Assembly: GCA_000442125.1 (NCBI GenBank)
Contig: KE546972.1
Coordinates: 1,386,022 to 1,450,021 of the forward strand
Direction: 5' to 3'
Length of the DNA: 64,000 nucleotides
From: Opeltia flavorubescens
Taxonomy: Eukaryota > Ascomycota > Lecanoromycetes > Teloschistales > Teloschistaceae
Shown: piece after piece, positions 22,776 to 32,318 of the stretch
Numbering within the stretch: the first letter of the stretch is position 1
Layout of the letters: every line of letters starts with the position of its first letter
The notes under the pieces: model-generated
Database searches by the model: none
What the model was told of the DNA's origin: nothing
The model's input: only the letters and a program-made list of their open reading frames with translations
Position numbers and translations under genes: made by a program

Positions 22776-24494
22776 ATGTTCGCAGTCCCTGGCTGGTCGG
22801 TCTCTGCAAGCAAGCTCAAAGTACAGGAAGAGCCGAAGACTAAGGATGTGCCACTAGTACCCAATGGCAATGGACAGCCCGCAACTGACAAGACGGCATC
22901 GAAGAAGAGGAAACGAGACCATGGCAAAAATGGAGGTACCAACGTCACGGCGGAGAATGTCGCAGCCTTGTGGGAGAAGCATATGGAGGGCAGACCTTCA
23001 AATAAGCTAGAGGGATCGGACAAGACATCAGAGATGAGTCGGAAAAGGAAGAAACGGCGAAAAGCGAAAAGCGATGCATCATCTGCTGAGAATATTGTTG
23101 AACGCGTTCAGAACGCTTCTGAGGTCGATTCCATACCAAGCAAGGCCATTGACAAGCCCAATGTCTCCCTGAACGTCGCTACACAACCTCCAGACTCCCT
23201 GCCCAATGTACAAAAGGGCAAATCCAAATACGAGCAGCGCAAAGCCAAAGCTGAACAAAAGGCACATATGCGCAAGAACAGGCCTCCCCCTTCATCTGAC
23301 AGACCAAATGGAACATCCGAGACCACCTCACTTTCTCTCCAGATTGCTCCCTCCCCGGCTACCACTGTCTTACCCTCAGGACCACCTCCCGCAACCGCAA
23401 AACTCACCCCTCTGCAAACCGCCATGCGCGCCAAACTCATCTCCGCCCGCTTCCGACACATCAACCAAACCCTCTATACCATTCCTTCCACGCACGCCTC
23501 CTCCCTCTTTTCCACCAACCCGGAAGCATTCACTTCCTACCACGCCGGTTTCCGAGCCCAAGTCTCCAGCTGGCCGCAGAATCCCGTGGAACTCTTCGTG
23601 CAGGAAATAAAGTCAAGAGGCGGGATGAATGGGCCGAAGAGTCAAAAGCAATTGTGGAGGGAGCAGAAGAAGGGAAAGAAGGGAGGGAAGAAGAATGATA
23701 GTGTTGAGAAACCCTCCGTTGAAAATAGTGGAAATGATGGCTCGAAGGTAGACCTGCTTCCCCGCTCGTCCAAGACGGGCATAAGCACTATCTTGGATCT
23801 TGGCTGTGGCGATGCTTCTCTGCATGCTGCACTTCTTCCCCACACCTCACCACTAAACCTCAGCATTCACTCGTACGATTTGTCGCGCGGTGACGGCCCC
23901 AATGCCAATTTCATAACCGTATCGGACATCGCGCACCTCCCGCTCACAGACAGTAGTGCGGACATTGCAATCTTCTGCCTCGCGTTGATGGGTACCAACT
24001 GGGTTGACTTCGTAATTGAAGCTGCCAGGGTGGTGCGAGTAGGAGGTGAATGCTGGGTCGTCGAAGTGAGAAGTAGATTTGCGGGGGCAAAGGAGATAGA
24101 AAAGGCCAAAGCTACGAAAGCGGAAAAAACCAAGAAGAAAAAGAAAAAAGTGGCCACGGACGAAGATGAGGAAATGCCCAACACAAAGATCGAAGTGGAA
24201 GAGGAGGAGATTGCAGGTAAAAAGATCAAAGTGCAAGAGACAGACGTTGGCCCTTTCTTAGAAGTTTTCCGCCGCAGAGGATTCGCATTGAAAGGGGATG
24301 TAGACGTCGGAAACAAAATGTTTATACGAATGCGATTTGTGCGTGTTCGGGACGCGGTGCTGAACGGAGCTATGAAGGAGAGGCAGGGCAAGCAATATGG
24401 TACATCGAAATTCATAGACAAGGACGACGATGAAGCAATCAAGCCAGAAGAGGAAGCAAAGGTGCTAAAGCCATGTTTGTATAAGATACGGTAG
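22776..24494 (+). CDS. RRP8: 25S rRNA adenine-N1 methyltransferase Rrp8
   Basis: A single-exon gene of 572 residues. Rrp8 is nucleolar and makes m1A in helix 25.1 of the large-subunit rRNA; it also supports early pre-rRNA processing. The start MFAVPGWSVSASKL is family-typical. A long Lys-rich, low-complexity N-terminal half carries nuclear/nucleolar signals (KKRKRD, RKRKKRRKAK). The conserved block begins at LTPLQTAMRAKLISARFR, followed by NPVELFVQEIKSRGG and the AdoMet motif ILDLGCGDAS near residue 340, then IHSYDLS, ADIAIFCLALMGTNW and VVEVRSRF. A Lys-rich insertion (about 445-470) interrupts the C-terminal part before FLEVFRRRGF. Reading frame and start are clear. Confidence 0.95.
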   Translation: MFAVPGWSVSASKLKVQEEPKTKDVPLVPNGNGQPATDKTASKKRKRDHGKNGGTNVTAENVAALWEKHMEGRPSNKLEGSDKTSEMSRKRKKRRKAKSDASSAENIVERVQNASEVDSIPSKAIDKPNVSLNVATQPPDSLPNVQKGKSKYEQRKAKAEQKAHMRKNRPPPSSDRPNGTSETTSLSLQIAPSPATTVLPSGPPPATAKLTPLQTAMRAKLISARFRHINQTLYTIPSTHASSLFSTNPEAFTSYHAGFRAQVSSWPQNPVELFVQEIKSRGGMNGPKSQKQLWREQKKGKKGGKKNDSVEKPSVENSGNDGSKVDLLPRSSKTGISTILDLGCGDASLHAALLPHTSPLNLSIHSYDLSRGDGPNANFITVSDIAHLPLTDSSADIAIFCLALMGTNWVDFVIEAARVVRVGGECWVVEVRSRFAGAKEIEKAKATKAEKTKKKKKKVATDEDEEMPNTKIEVEEEEIAGKKIKVQETDVGPFLEVFRRRGFALKGDVDVGNKMFIRMRFVRVRDAVLNGAMKERQGKQYGTSKFIDKDDDEAIKPEEEAKVLKPCLYKIR

Positions 24495-24567
24495 GGGCAA
24501 AAATTAAAATACCCCGAATATCAACAAGAACTTGCTTCTTTGAGCCTGATAGGGATTATCAGAGATG

Positions 24568-25815
24568 TTAGAAAACCAAGTCCCAAGTGATGAGGAAGGC
24601 GCAGAGTCCACAAGAGGCGAAGAACACCATCCTTGCCGTACTTTTTCTTTCCGTTGCCCTTTTCAACTCCTTGTTCCCGCTGCCCACATTCTCCGTTGTG
24701 TTCAAGGAATCCGCTACGAGTTGCTCGATGTTCGATGATTGAGTCTCGAGGTTCGCTATTAGCGTGTTTTGAAGCTCCGATACTTCGATCATTGACTTTT
24801 CCGCCGTCCTAGATGATCAAAATTGTCAATGAAGTTCCACGAGAGAGCAAAAGGGAAATGAGAAAAAATGTTCTTACTAACCGTACTTGATCCAGCGTAT
24901 CCTCATAATGCCTCAACATACCCTCGTTCTCCTCTTTTAGCATCTGCACCTGCTCTTCACTTAGCCCACCCTCTCCCCTCTTCTTTTCCTCCTCTTCATC
25001 CACCAAGAACCCCGACTGCCCCCCATACCCGTTCATCCCCTTCCCTTTCCCTCCCGCCGCACTATGCATCTTAAAATCCCCATCTTCCAACCCATTCAAA
25101 CCCCCCTTGATCCCCCGACTCTTGTACAAAACGCTCTTACTCCTCTCCACCTCCCTCTGCACCCTCTTCTCCATCATCCCCCTCTGCACCTCCCCCGCCT
25201 CCTCCAGCTTCTTCCTCAAATACCAAAGCACACTCTCCCGCCACGCCTTCAGCGTCTCCCTGCCCAACTGCTCCCATCGTTCCTCGGGACTCAGGGAACT
25301 ACCATCGTCGCGATCGCCAGCTGCCCAACGTCCTAGAGCGCCGCTGAATCCATAACGTCGCGCGTGCCTGTGCTGTTGGATTCTCCGGGCGGTTTCTTCG
25401 CGGAGGGTTTCCGCTTCTTCGAGCTGGTGGATGGAGGCGTGGAGGGAGCGGAGGAGGGATTTGGATTCGGAGTCGAGTTGGTCGCGTTGCGGGTTTGTGA
25501 AATAAGCTGGTGTACTATCTTTGAGTGGGGTGCGGTTGTTGCTATGGTGCTGTAGGCGTGGGGGAGGGTCGATGCGGAGGTAGGCGTGGCGGATGGAGAG
25601 GAGGTAGGTTGATAGGGAGGAGATGTGGGAGTTCTATGGGGAATAATTAAGGCGTCAGAGTCGTATGAAGGAAAGGGTGGGAAAGGGGGATGTACTATTG
25701 TATAAGCTTCTTTGAGGAATTCATCTTTGAGAGGAGGACGGTGGCCTTTGGGGCGCGTGGGATGGGCATTGTGGGTGCGGAGGAGGTCATTTAGAATAGG
25801 GGTCAGGTCGGACAT
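24568..25815 (-). CDS. UFE1: ER t-SNARE, syntaxin 18/Ufe1 family
   Basis: Exons 25815-25696, 25633-24882 and 24808-24568 give 370 residues. Ufe1 is the ER Qa-SNARE for retrograde Golgi-to-ER vesicles. The N-terminal syntaxin-18 domain reads MSDLTPILNDLL..DEFLKEAY, continues after a 62-bp intron as NSHISSLSTYLLSIR, and is followed by long helices with a Gly/Glu-rich linker. The SNARE region near the C-terminus (SMIEVSELQNTLIANLETQS) is followed by one membrane anchor (MVFFASCGLCAFLITWDLVF), leaving no lumenal tail. The second intron (24809-24881, GTTAGT donor) joins DQVR to TAEKS. It converges with RRP8, 73 bp away. Confidence 0.93.
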
Positions 25816-26335
25816 GTCATGGAACAGCAGGTAGCATTATGGATTCCGACATATAGGTATTTTCGTACCAATACTAAGCTGGCTTTTGTCGACAGCAGTG
25901 GACGTTAGACTTCGAGCCCATCGTTAACACCGAGCTTATTTCCGTAGGAATATACTATCTCAACCTACAAGAGTAGAAAGTACAATAGAAGATAGAATCA
26001 TAGGAAAGCTTGACGAACGTTCAAGGAATGCTGAAACGCTCTATCTCAGTCAGGACTCCTAATTGAAAGGTATCATGCCAAACCCAGAGGCGTTCGAGAT
26101 TGGTATTCAGTGCTGGAAAGGGCGCGAAGATGTCACTAACGGCTACAGCATTCATCAGATAAAGGCATCTTTATCGCCTACATGATATTATCTACAATAC
26201 TCCATAGAGCGAGCTGCTGGCTGTGTGATGCGGGCTTTGCTGCGGCGTCTTAGCCTTTTTTAAGCTTCGGGCCCTCTGGCGAGCGTAATATCACGTTGCT
26301 CGAGATTTGATGAGAACTCCGGTAAAATCTTATTG
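25816..26335. other. Intergenic region upstream of UFE1
   Basis: A 520-bp spacer between the UFE1 start and the stop of the next minus-strand gene. Nothing coding or repetitive is visible. Confidence 0.5.
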
Positions 26336-27334
26336 TCAAGACGTCGAGACCAACTCTCCTCTGCTGAGTCCACCAGCAGCCGTATTCTTTCCATCAACCT
26401 TGATCCAAACATGCGTCGTCTCAAACCTTTGATCTTGTATCATCCCTGCCACCGTCTTCATAACCGCAATGCGCGAATGTGCCGGCTTGAAAATTCCCTC
26501 AAAAGCTCCCATGCCGCCTAACAGCTTCCAGGTGATTCCTCGGAAACCCTTCGTGAACATTTCTTGCACAGGACGGTTTAGGGATTTTTCCGCCGCTTCA
26601 CCCATCGCCTTGATGGCTGTGAGATAAACGAGTTTCCTTTCGATGGGAGGACCGCCAGAATAATCTATTAATACTCGGACATCTTCGTCGGCGGTGAGGC
26701 GTGATCTAGGACCCTGCTGAATGTCTTGCGTTGAATTTTCATTCTGATTATTCGAGGTATCCCACGACAATTTAACAACTGCTTCTCGCTTTGCGATGTA
26801 TATAGATCCAACCACTACGTCTTTCCATTTGATGATGGCGATGGTTTGGCAATATCCTGTGGGTGATAAGGTTACGGTGAGTAGCAGGTGATTGAGGCCC
26901 CAGATTGCAAATTGGTTGTACATGTGGGACGGATCTTTGCTACTGAATTCCTTGTATTGCAAGTGTATCCCTGCAGACCCTCTGGGAGATGCCCATCCTC
27001 GATCACGCCAAGCGTGGTCCAATGGGAGCTCTGACATGGCATACATCACACCGAGGCCGGTTCGATATATCTCTTCAGAGTCTATAGGTACGGTGGGGTC
27101 CGGGTGGATGTCAACTTTGAACTCCGGGGGTAAGTCCAGACTACTCTGATTGAGTTGGCTATGGTAATACCGTTATCAATTGTTCGAAATAAAGAGGTCG
27201 TCCACCCAGCGCAAATTCAGGTCAGCTTACCCAAGGATATCAAAATCAGGTTTCAACTCCAGAGGCATTGCGCAAACAGTACTCACCATCCAAAGCAGGA
27301 GAGACATCCCAGTTGGAATAATCGAGTACTGCAT
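26336..27334 (-). CDS. Putative secreted protein of unknown function
   Basis: I do not recognise the family. Exons 27334-27231 and 27158-26336 give 308 residues. The first exon encodes a good signal peptide: MQYSIIPTGMSLLLWMVSTVCA, with a likely cut after VCA (about residue 22). The 72-bp intron has a strong GTAAGC donor and CATAG acceptor and reads through to GQLNQSSLD. The mature part holds few Cys residues, no second membrane segment and blocks such as SEEIYRTGLGVMYAMSE, TLSPTGYCQTIAII and FEGIFKPAHSRIAVM. Two N-glycosylation-type sites (NQS, NST) fit an extracellular route. It could be a cell-wall or host-interaction protein, but nothing in the sequence proves either. Exon structure and signal peptide are inferred by eye. 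Confidence 0.7.
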
Positions 27335-28271
27335 TGTGACGTTATCCTCCCAAGCCAACGCGAGGAATCAGTACGGGCAATGCTCGCAAATGTCCTCGTC
27401 CTAGATACATCGTAGTCCAGCAGTAGAACACAAGTCGAGATTGGTGTAAAGTCGTCTCTTTAGCTTGGCATCCTTTTCCTGTGGACCCTGAGCGCGTTGC
27501 TGTGTTGCCGCTTAGGCGCACTGAATAATACGCGCTCTTCCCCTTGCGAACACGGCCCAGCTTCATACATTTTCAAACTCAAATATTCACGGACCATGGC
27601 GTAGATCGTGCGGATGTGGACATTCGGGGAGAGGAAATTTCCAATGACAAGTATCGAAGGAAATGGGAGCAGGAGCACAAAAACAAGGATCAGTAACAGT
27701 ATATTTCCAAATTCATGTCTTACGTCTCCGTGATTGACTTGTGGTGCCATGAGTAATATATTTCTATAGAGAATTACACTTTTTGAGAGAATCGTCCGTA
27801 CAGCGCCTTGCCAACTTAGAACTTTGTATATTGATGTCCGATAAGAGACATTGCAGAAGGGAAGAGAGAATTGAAAACATGCTTGGTATCTAAAGCGTGG
27901 TAGTGAGAGAGACAACAATCAAGACAACGAAGCAAGCAAAATGACGAGAGCCCGGGGTGGCTGACCGATATCTAGAAGAATGTCATCGGTGACTGGTGTG
28001 TTATTAATAGTTTTCCCCGTGATCTGTCGTCCTGGCATCTTCAAATAGTCTTAGTAGTCTGTACAAAGTACTCGATGAGTTCCGGGGATCTGACACAATC
28101 ATGATGGTGTAGTAAGCATGAACTGTATCATACAGCTTCCTTATCCGCCCTAATGCAAAATTTTGTTTTCCGCCGTCATCGGGATGGACGAATATGACAC
28201 CTATGTACAAAAGGGGATACTACAAAAACTCCTGGGGTTCCACCAAACTTCAAGTTTTCCAAACGACATCT
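27335..28271. other. Region between secreted-protein gene and QCR10, with one uncertain small ORF
   Basis: About 0.94 kb. It contains a minus-strand ATG frame at 27750-27460 (96 codons) with one long hydrophobic segment (NILLLILVFVLLLPFP). It could be a small membrane protein or part of the 5' leader of the downstream secreted-protein gene. No relatives are recognised and I do not annotate it as a gene. Confidence 0.4.
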
Positions 28272-28965
28272 TCAAAAAGGCTAAAGCTTGATTAGATCAT
28301 TTTCAAATCATTCGAGACCAAGCAGAAATACTGACATTATCGCTTGGTGGTATCTCTTTGACAAAATGATCGCCGATCACGGGTATTTTCTGTCCTTATG
28401 GTCAATGATGCGCAGCTATGATAGATCCAAGATATCGGTATTGAAATGGAAGATAATTGATGTATGATTGAAGTACATCGGGACGGACGAACCTGCAAGA
28501 TGTCTGTCCGAACCTTGGGCACGTCCGAGAAGAACTGAAGGGCAAAGACCATACCAACAACGCCAAATGAGCCAGCCGTGATCCCACTATAATCTGTGTT
28601 AATCCTATCCACTCTTTCCAAGACGCATGGCAGCTTACAATTTCATTGCTCGACTAAGGTTGATGCCGTGAAAATTGGGTCGAACGTTGTAGCTACATAA
28701 ATCCTATTGTCAGCCGATGCTTTTCAATTACCGCAAAGAATATCGAAGAGTATCCTTCTAAGTAATCTGGGTGAGGGTATCACGGTCTGGGACGAGGGGT
28801 ACCGACTTTGGCCCATACGGCGACTTGTATGTAGTGTAGTCTGGCTTCTGCTGCCATGTGGTCACACCATGTTGCCCTTGAACCTGGAGGGCAAAGGACG
28901 TTAGTTGAGCTTCTTCATACGATCGCCTTGAGGGTTGCAGTGTATGCGTAGGAGGACCTCACCAT
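28272..28965 (-). CDS. QCR10: Ubiquinol-cytochrome c reductase subunit 10 (complex III)
   Basis: Proposed exons: 28965-28963 (ATG only), 28883-28807, 28692-28639, 28586-28493, 28389-28336 and 28280-28272, giving 96 residues, a normal size for this accessory subunit of the mitochondrial bc1 complex. Conserved pieces are YKSPYGP, AGSFGVVGMVFALQFFSDVP (the single inner-membrane helix) and KVRTDILQ, then KIPVIGDHFVKEIPPSDN, and finally PF-stop. All lengths sum to a multiple of three. The first coding exon is just the start codon, followed by GTGAGG; the last is nine nucleotides (Pro-Phe-stop). Five introns are 79, 114, 52, 103 and 55 bp. The donor of intron 2 is uncertain: GTCGGT at 28806 keeps the family motif, while a better-looking GTATGG twelve bases upstream also keeps frame but drops four residues. 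Confidence 0.85.
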
Positions 28966-29740
28966 TGTGGGCAAGACGTAGGGATTTGCGGGCGTGAAAT
29001 TGCACCGGGCTTGAAAGGGCTGACCAGGTGCCTCCGGAAGTTTACGAGTTGGCAGCAGTTGAAATTCTGACGGATCAAGCGAATAGAAAGGGTTGAATGG
29101 AGATAGATTGCAGAGAGAAGTAAATACTTGACTCGGGTGGGCGAGCTCTGATGACTTCGAGGTGTTATTCGAAGTGCGCTGCCAATCAGAAAGGCCGCTG
29201 GCAGAAATCTTAGTCAGCATTTTGACGTCGACCTCAACGTTACTCGTCGACTTTTTTGCACACTGCAGAATTCAAATAATGTCTAGGACTCCGGCCACAA
29301 CAAGAGGAGAAAGAAGAGCTTTATCAATACTGAATCCTCTTGATTGCAAATTTGTTTCAAACGAGTGGAAGGTAAGTGACGGGACATTCATCAGCGAAAA
29401 ACAAATAGTCTGTTCACCTTATCAAGGTAAGAGCACATATCTTACTCAGCTACCACTGTCAGCTTTTGACATTTTCACTTCTAATGTTCTCGAAAAAAAA
29501 TTTGCAGGCTGAAATCTCAATTCCAAAGCTATACTGTTCATGCTAAATGCAATCTGCTGTTCAAGATAATACAATCTGTTGCTCGTAGAATAAGATATAA
29601 TTGGTAGGCGCATACAAAATATCTGAAATATCACAAACACTCAAATAGCTAGCTCTCTTACATAACAAACTCAAACTCCACAAGCATCCTCTTCAAATAG
29701 TATCTCATACAAAGTCATGGCCAGCACGACCGTAGATTGT
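28966..29740. other. Intergenic region upstream of QCR10
   Basis: About 0.78 kb between QCR10 and a membrane-protein gene, both on the minus strand, so only the QCR10 promoter is expected. A minus-strand frame continues upstream of the QCR10 ATG (to 29220) but looks non-coding. The plus-strand frame 29162-29512 shows no known domain. AT-rich towards 29,500-29,700. Confidence 0.45.
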
Positions 29741-30481
29741 CTACAAGGCCCGTCTCCCGTGCATTGGAAATTGAGATTGGAATTGTTCCAACTGCTCTCT
29801 GCTCATGGGAGTCGTCGCCAGTGGCACTTGCGGTTTGAATGTCGCCGCTTCGGGTCGCAATCTTGGCTGCATTTGGAGCGATTGATCCTGTGGTGATGGC
29901 ATTGGTGCTGTCTGGATGCCCTTGTCGACGTAGTTACTCTGCGGTCTGTCATGGCGGCTGGCCCAGTATTGAGACCGCTGTCGTTCGTGTTGGCGATCAC
30001 ACTGCTGTTGTTTCAGCAGCCCCGTCTCTCCCATCAAATCGTTCTGGTTGTCCTTGATGATGACGTGGGAGGTATTGGCCTGAGTCGGGGGGCCGCTGGT
30101 ACGGAAAAAGCTGGTCAAGCGACTGAAGATGACAGCTTCAGTGGTGAAGAAAGCGTAAGCAACACGAGCGAAGTGCCAATAAAGGAAGGAGTAAGCGGAT
30201 TCGCTGTTGACTGGAGGCGGTGTCTCGACATGAGGTGCTGTCGTTGACGATGGCTTTTGCGCCCAAAGGATCTTCATTTCGTCCCGGAATGGGCTCCAAG
30301 TCCCGTTTGAACAGAAGCGAAGGTAATCTTCCGAATTCGCGGCCATGGGATGGAAAGCACGCGGAGGAGGGAGAGTCTGGGACCACGGGGCCAGCCCGTA
30401 TTCATGCAAGAACGGTGAGGAAAGCATGCCAATGACGGCTGCAGCGACATAGGTAACGACGGAGAAAATGAGATTAGGCAT
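29741..30481 (-). CDS. Hypothetical membrane protein
   Basis: A single-exon frame of 246 residues that I do not recognise. It opens with a hydrophobic segment (LIFSVVTYVAAAVIGML) that could be a signal anchor, and has a second aromatic hydrophobic stretch around residues 100-125 (FLYWHFARVAYAFFTTEAVIF). The last 100 residues are Gln/Arg/Pro-rich and low in hydrophobicity (RQHERQRSQYW, QSLQMQPRLRPEA), typical of a disordered cytosolic tail. The ATG at 30481 is the first in frame. No catalytic motif can be seen. It may be lineage-specific; the continuous frame and membrane segments support coding. Confidence 0.6.
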   Translation of the reverse strand: MPNLIFSVVTYVAAAVIGMLSSPFLHEYGLAPWSQTLPPPRAFHPMAANSEDYLRFCSNGTWSPFRDEMKILWAQKPSSTTAPHVETPPPVNSESAYSFLYWHFARVAYAFFTTEAVIFSRLTSFFRTSGPPTQANTSHVIIKDNQNDLMGETGLLKQQQCDRQHERQRSQYWASRHDRPQSNYVDKGIQTAPMPSPQDQSLQMQPRLRPEAATFKPQVPLATTPMSREQLEQFQSQFPMHGRRAL

Positions 30482-31254
30482 ACTGGCGGCGATGTCGTTG
30501 TGGTGGTCAAAGCTGGTTACGAAGGGAACAGAACATAGTTGCTGAGGAGCAGGGTAAAGACACAGGCAAATTCATATAACACGACATTCGAAAAGGCTGG
30601 TTAGAGCCCGGGGTATCTACAATAGAAAGCACTCTATTCAACTACAATAGCTACAGACAAAGGTTTCTATGACTGATCAGAATTGTTGGCAAAGGAGACA
30701 ACAATAGACCCCTGCTCTATGGGATAGGATGCCATTGTACTGTGGAATGACATGAGATGAAACAGATACCTCGACTTCGAGCTTCAATAAGACGAGACGG
30801 AAACACAGCGGGATAACATGGTTGTGTCACCTATAGGAGCTACTCTTACGACTGCATTGAGTGTTCGGGGCGATCAACTTCAGCAGTCTATTTGGTTGCT
30901 GGTATAACCCGTTCTAAGCGGCCACCGTAGTGATGTATGCCCAGCCCTATGCGGTCATCTTTCTTCCGGGCTTCCGCTCGCGACTGCAGATATCTCTAGC
31001 AAAAACACTACAATAACCCCACACTCTGCCCACGGTTTCTCTTTCCAAGTCGGTCCGATTATGATAGAAACGCCGAGGAGAACCATGAAGCCCCGACCTT
31101 GAATACCCTCAACCGGACAGTCGGAACAATAGCACCCAGTCTACAACGCCTGATAGTTTCCTTATCATCCCATTGAGTACTTCCAGTACCTCGCTGCTGC
31201 TGTACCTTCCGTCAATCCACCTTCCATTATCCTTACAATATTCACCCTCTCACA
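30482..31254. other. Divergent intergenic region
   Basis: About 0.77 kb between two divergently transcribed genes of unknown function. Small frames on both strands overlap the flanking genes only. No repeat or RNA gene is visible. Confidence 0.5.
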
Positions 31255-31842
31255 ATGCCCACCAACCGACCCTTCTTCGCCAACTTCCTCGCCGCCTTCC
31301 GAGCCCACCACTCCGCCCTCACAAAAACCACCACCTCCCCCCCATCCGTCACAACCGTTTCCCCAACCTCCCAATTCACCCTCCCCTCCGCCTCTGCCGC
31401 CCGTGCGATCAGCACATCCAACTCCCCCCAAGCACCATTATCACAAACGCAAAGTCAATCTTCATCCACCTCCCCACCACAAGCTTCATCCTCCTTCATA
31501 CAATCCAAATCCTCACCTTCTTCGCAACCAACAACAGCCGCCCTCTCCGCAGCAGCAGTAGCAGCGTCTTCCAGTCTCTCCCATCACCATCATCATCCCC
31601 ACGCTCGACACCCATCTACCTCTCCTCCACCACCAACATCACCACAGAATTTCATGAACCGTGTTCCCCAGCGCAGAGGCAGCGATTCTTCAAGCGAAGG
31701 TGGCTTTCGAGAGGTGCTTGGGGGCGAGAGGTGGTACATAGGTGGGCGGACGGCGGCGGGGGAGGAGAGATTCTATCGGATAGGAATGGTGAGGGGGGAT
31801 AGGAGCTGGGATAGGAGAAGCTGTGATCGATTGAGTTTGTGA
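31255..31842 (+). CDS. Ser/Thr-rich protein with compact basic C-terminal block
   Basis: A single-exon frame of 195 residues. The N-terminal two thirds is low complexity, rich in Ser, Thr, Pro and Gln, with a short His run (SLSHHHHHPHA). The last 60 residues look conserved-domain-like: RRGSDSSSEGGFREVLGG, then ERWYIGGRTAAGEERFYRIG and a terminal DRLSL. I believe similar C-termini occur in other filamentous ascomycetes as uncharacterised proteins, but I cannot name the family. The SxSS-type acidic/serine patch suggests phosphorylation. The ATG at 31255 is the first in this frame; an overlapping plus-strand frame (31173-31802) is a shadow. Confidence 0.65.
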   Translation: MPTNRPFFANFLAAFRAHHSALTKTTTSPPSVTTVSPTSQFTLPSASAARAISTSNSPQAPLSQTQSQSSSTSPPQASSSFIQSKSSPSSQPTTAALSAAAVAASSSLSHHHHHPHARHPSTSPPPPTSPQNFMNRVPQRRGSDSSSEGGFREVLGGERWYIGGRTAAGEERFYRIGMVRGDRSWDRRSCDRLSL

Positions 31843-32318
31843 CCCGCAGTGGGGAGCGAGGTGAATGAAGGGAAGACGAGAGATGCTTTGGTCTGTATAT
31901 GGATGGAAGGGAAAATGAAACGGAAAAGGAGTAGGGTGTATATTGATGGACTCTCGGTGATATTTTATCATATCAGTGGAAAAGTATAATTGAGCGTGAT
32001 GTAGCATGCAAAATCAATTACTATTTCTGATCTATTCAGTCCAGAGCTTTCAACTCATGGTATACAGTATTTGTGAAATTCGCATGGTATCTCTCCATAG
32101 CGCTAATCAGGTATGACACGGACACGATTTCCTCGATGATATGCATTCCAGTCAATTCAAATACTCATAAGTGTTGGGCTCGATACAATGTCCAAGGGAG
32201 TACCTCGCAAATATATATCTTCATCATGTACCCAATAGTCCTCAATATCCCTCCCTTTCCCATCCACCCGTATGAAAAAGCGAACGACAGTAAAATCTAT
32301 GCCCCATCCTCATACTAC
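31843..32318. other. Convergent intergenic spacer
   Basis: A 476-bp spacer between the Ser/Thr-rich gene (plus) and the purine permease gene (minus). Only the two transcript ends are expected; nothing else is visible. Confidence 0.5.

Noticed and set aside
23867-24442. 191-codon minus-strand open frame
   Set aside because: Antisense shadow of the Lys-rich RRP8 coding sequence, giving a Phe/Ser-rich pseudo-protein.
25064-25336. Leu/Pro-rich plus-strand frames opposite UFE1
   Set aside because: Shadow of the Glu/Arg/Gly-rich UFE1 linker; no start context or family likeness.
27460-27750. 96-codon frame with a strong hydrophobic segment
   Set aside because: Single membrane-like stretch only, no relatives recognised, and it lies in the probable leader of the downstream secreted-protein gene. 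Left as a note, not a gene.
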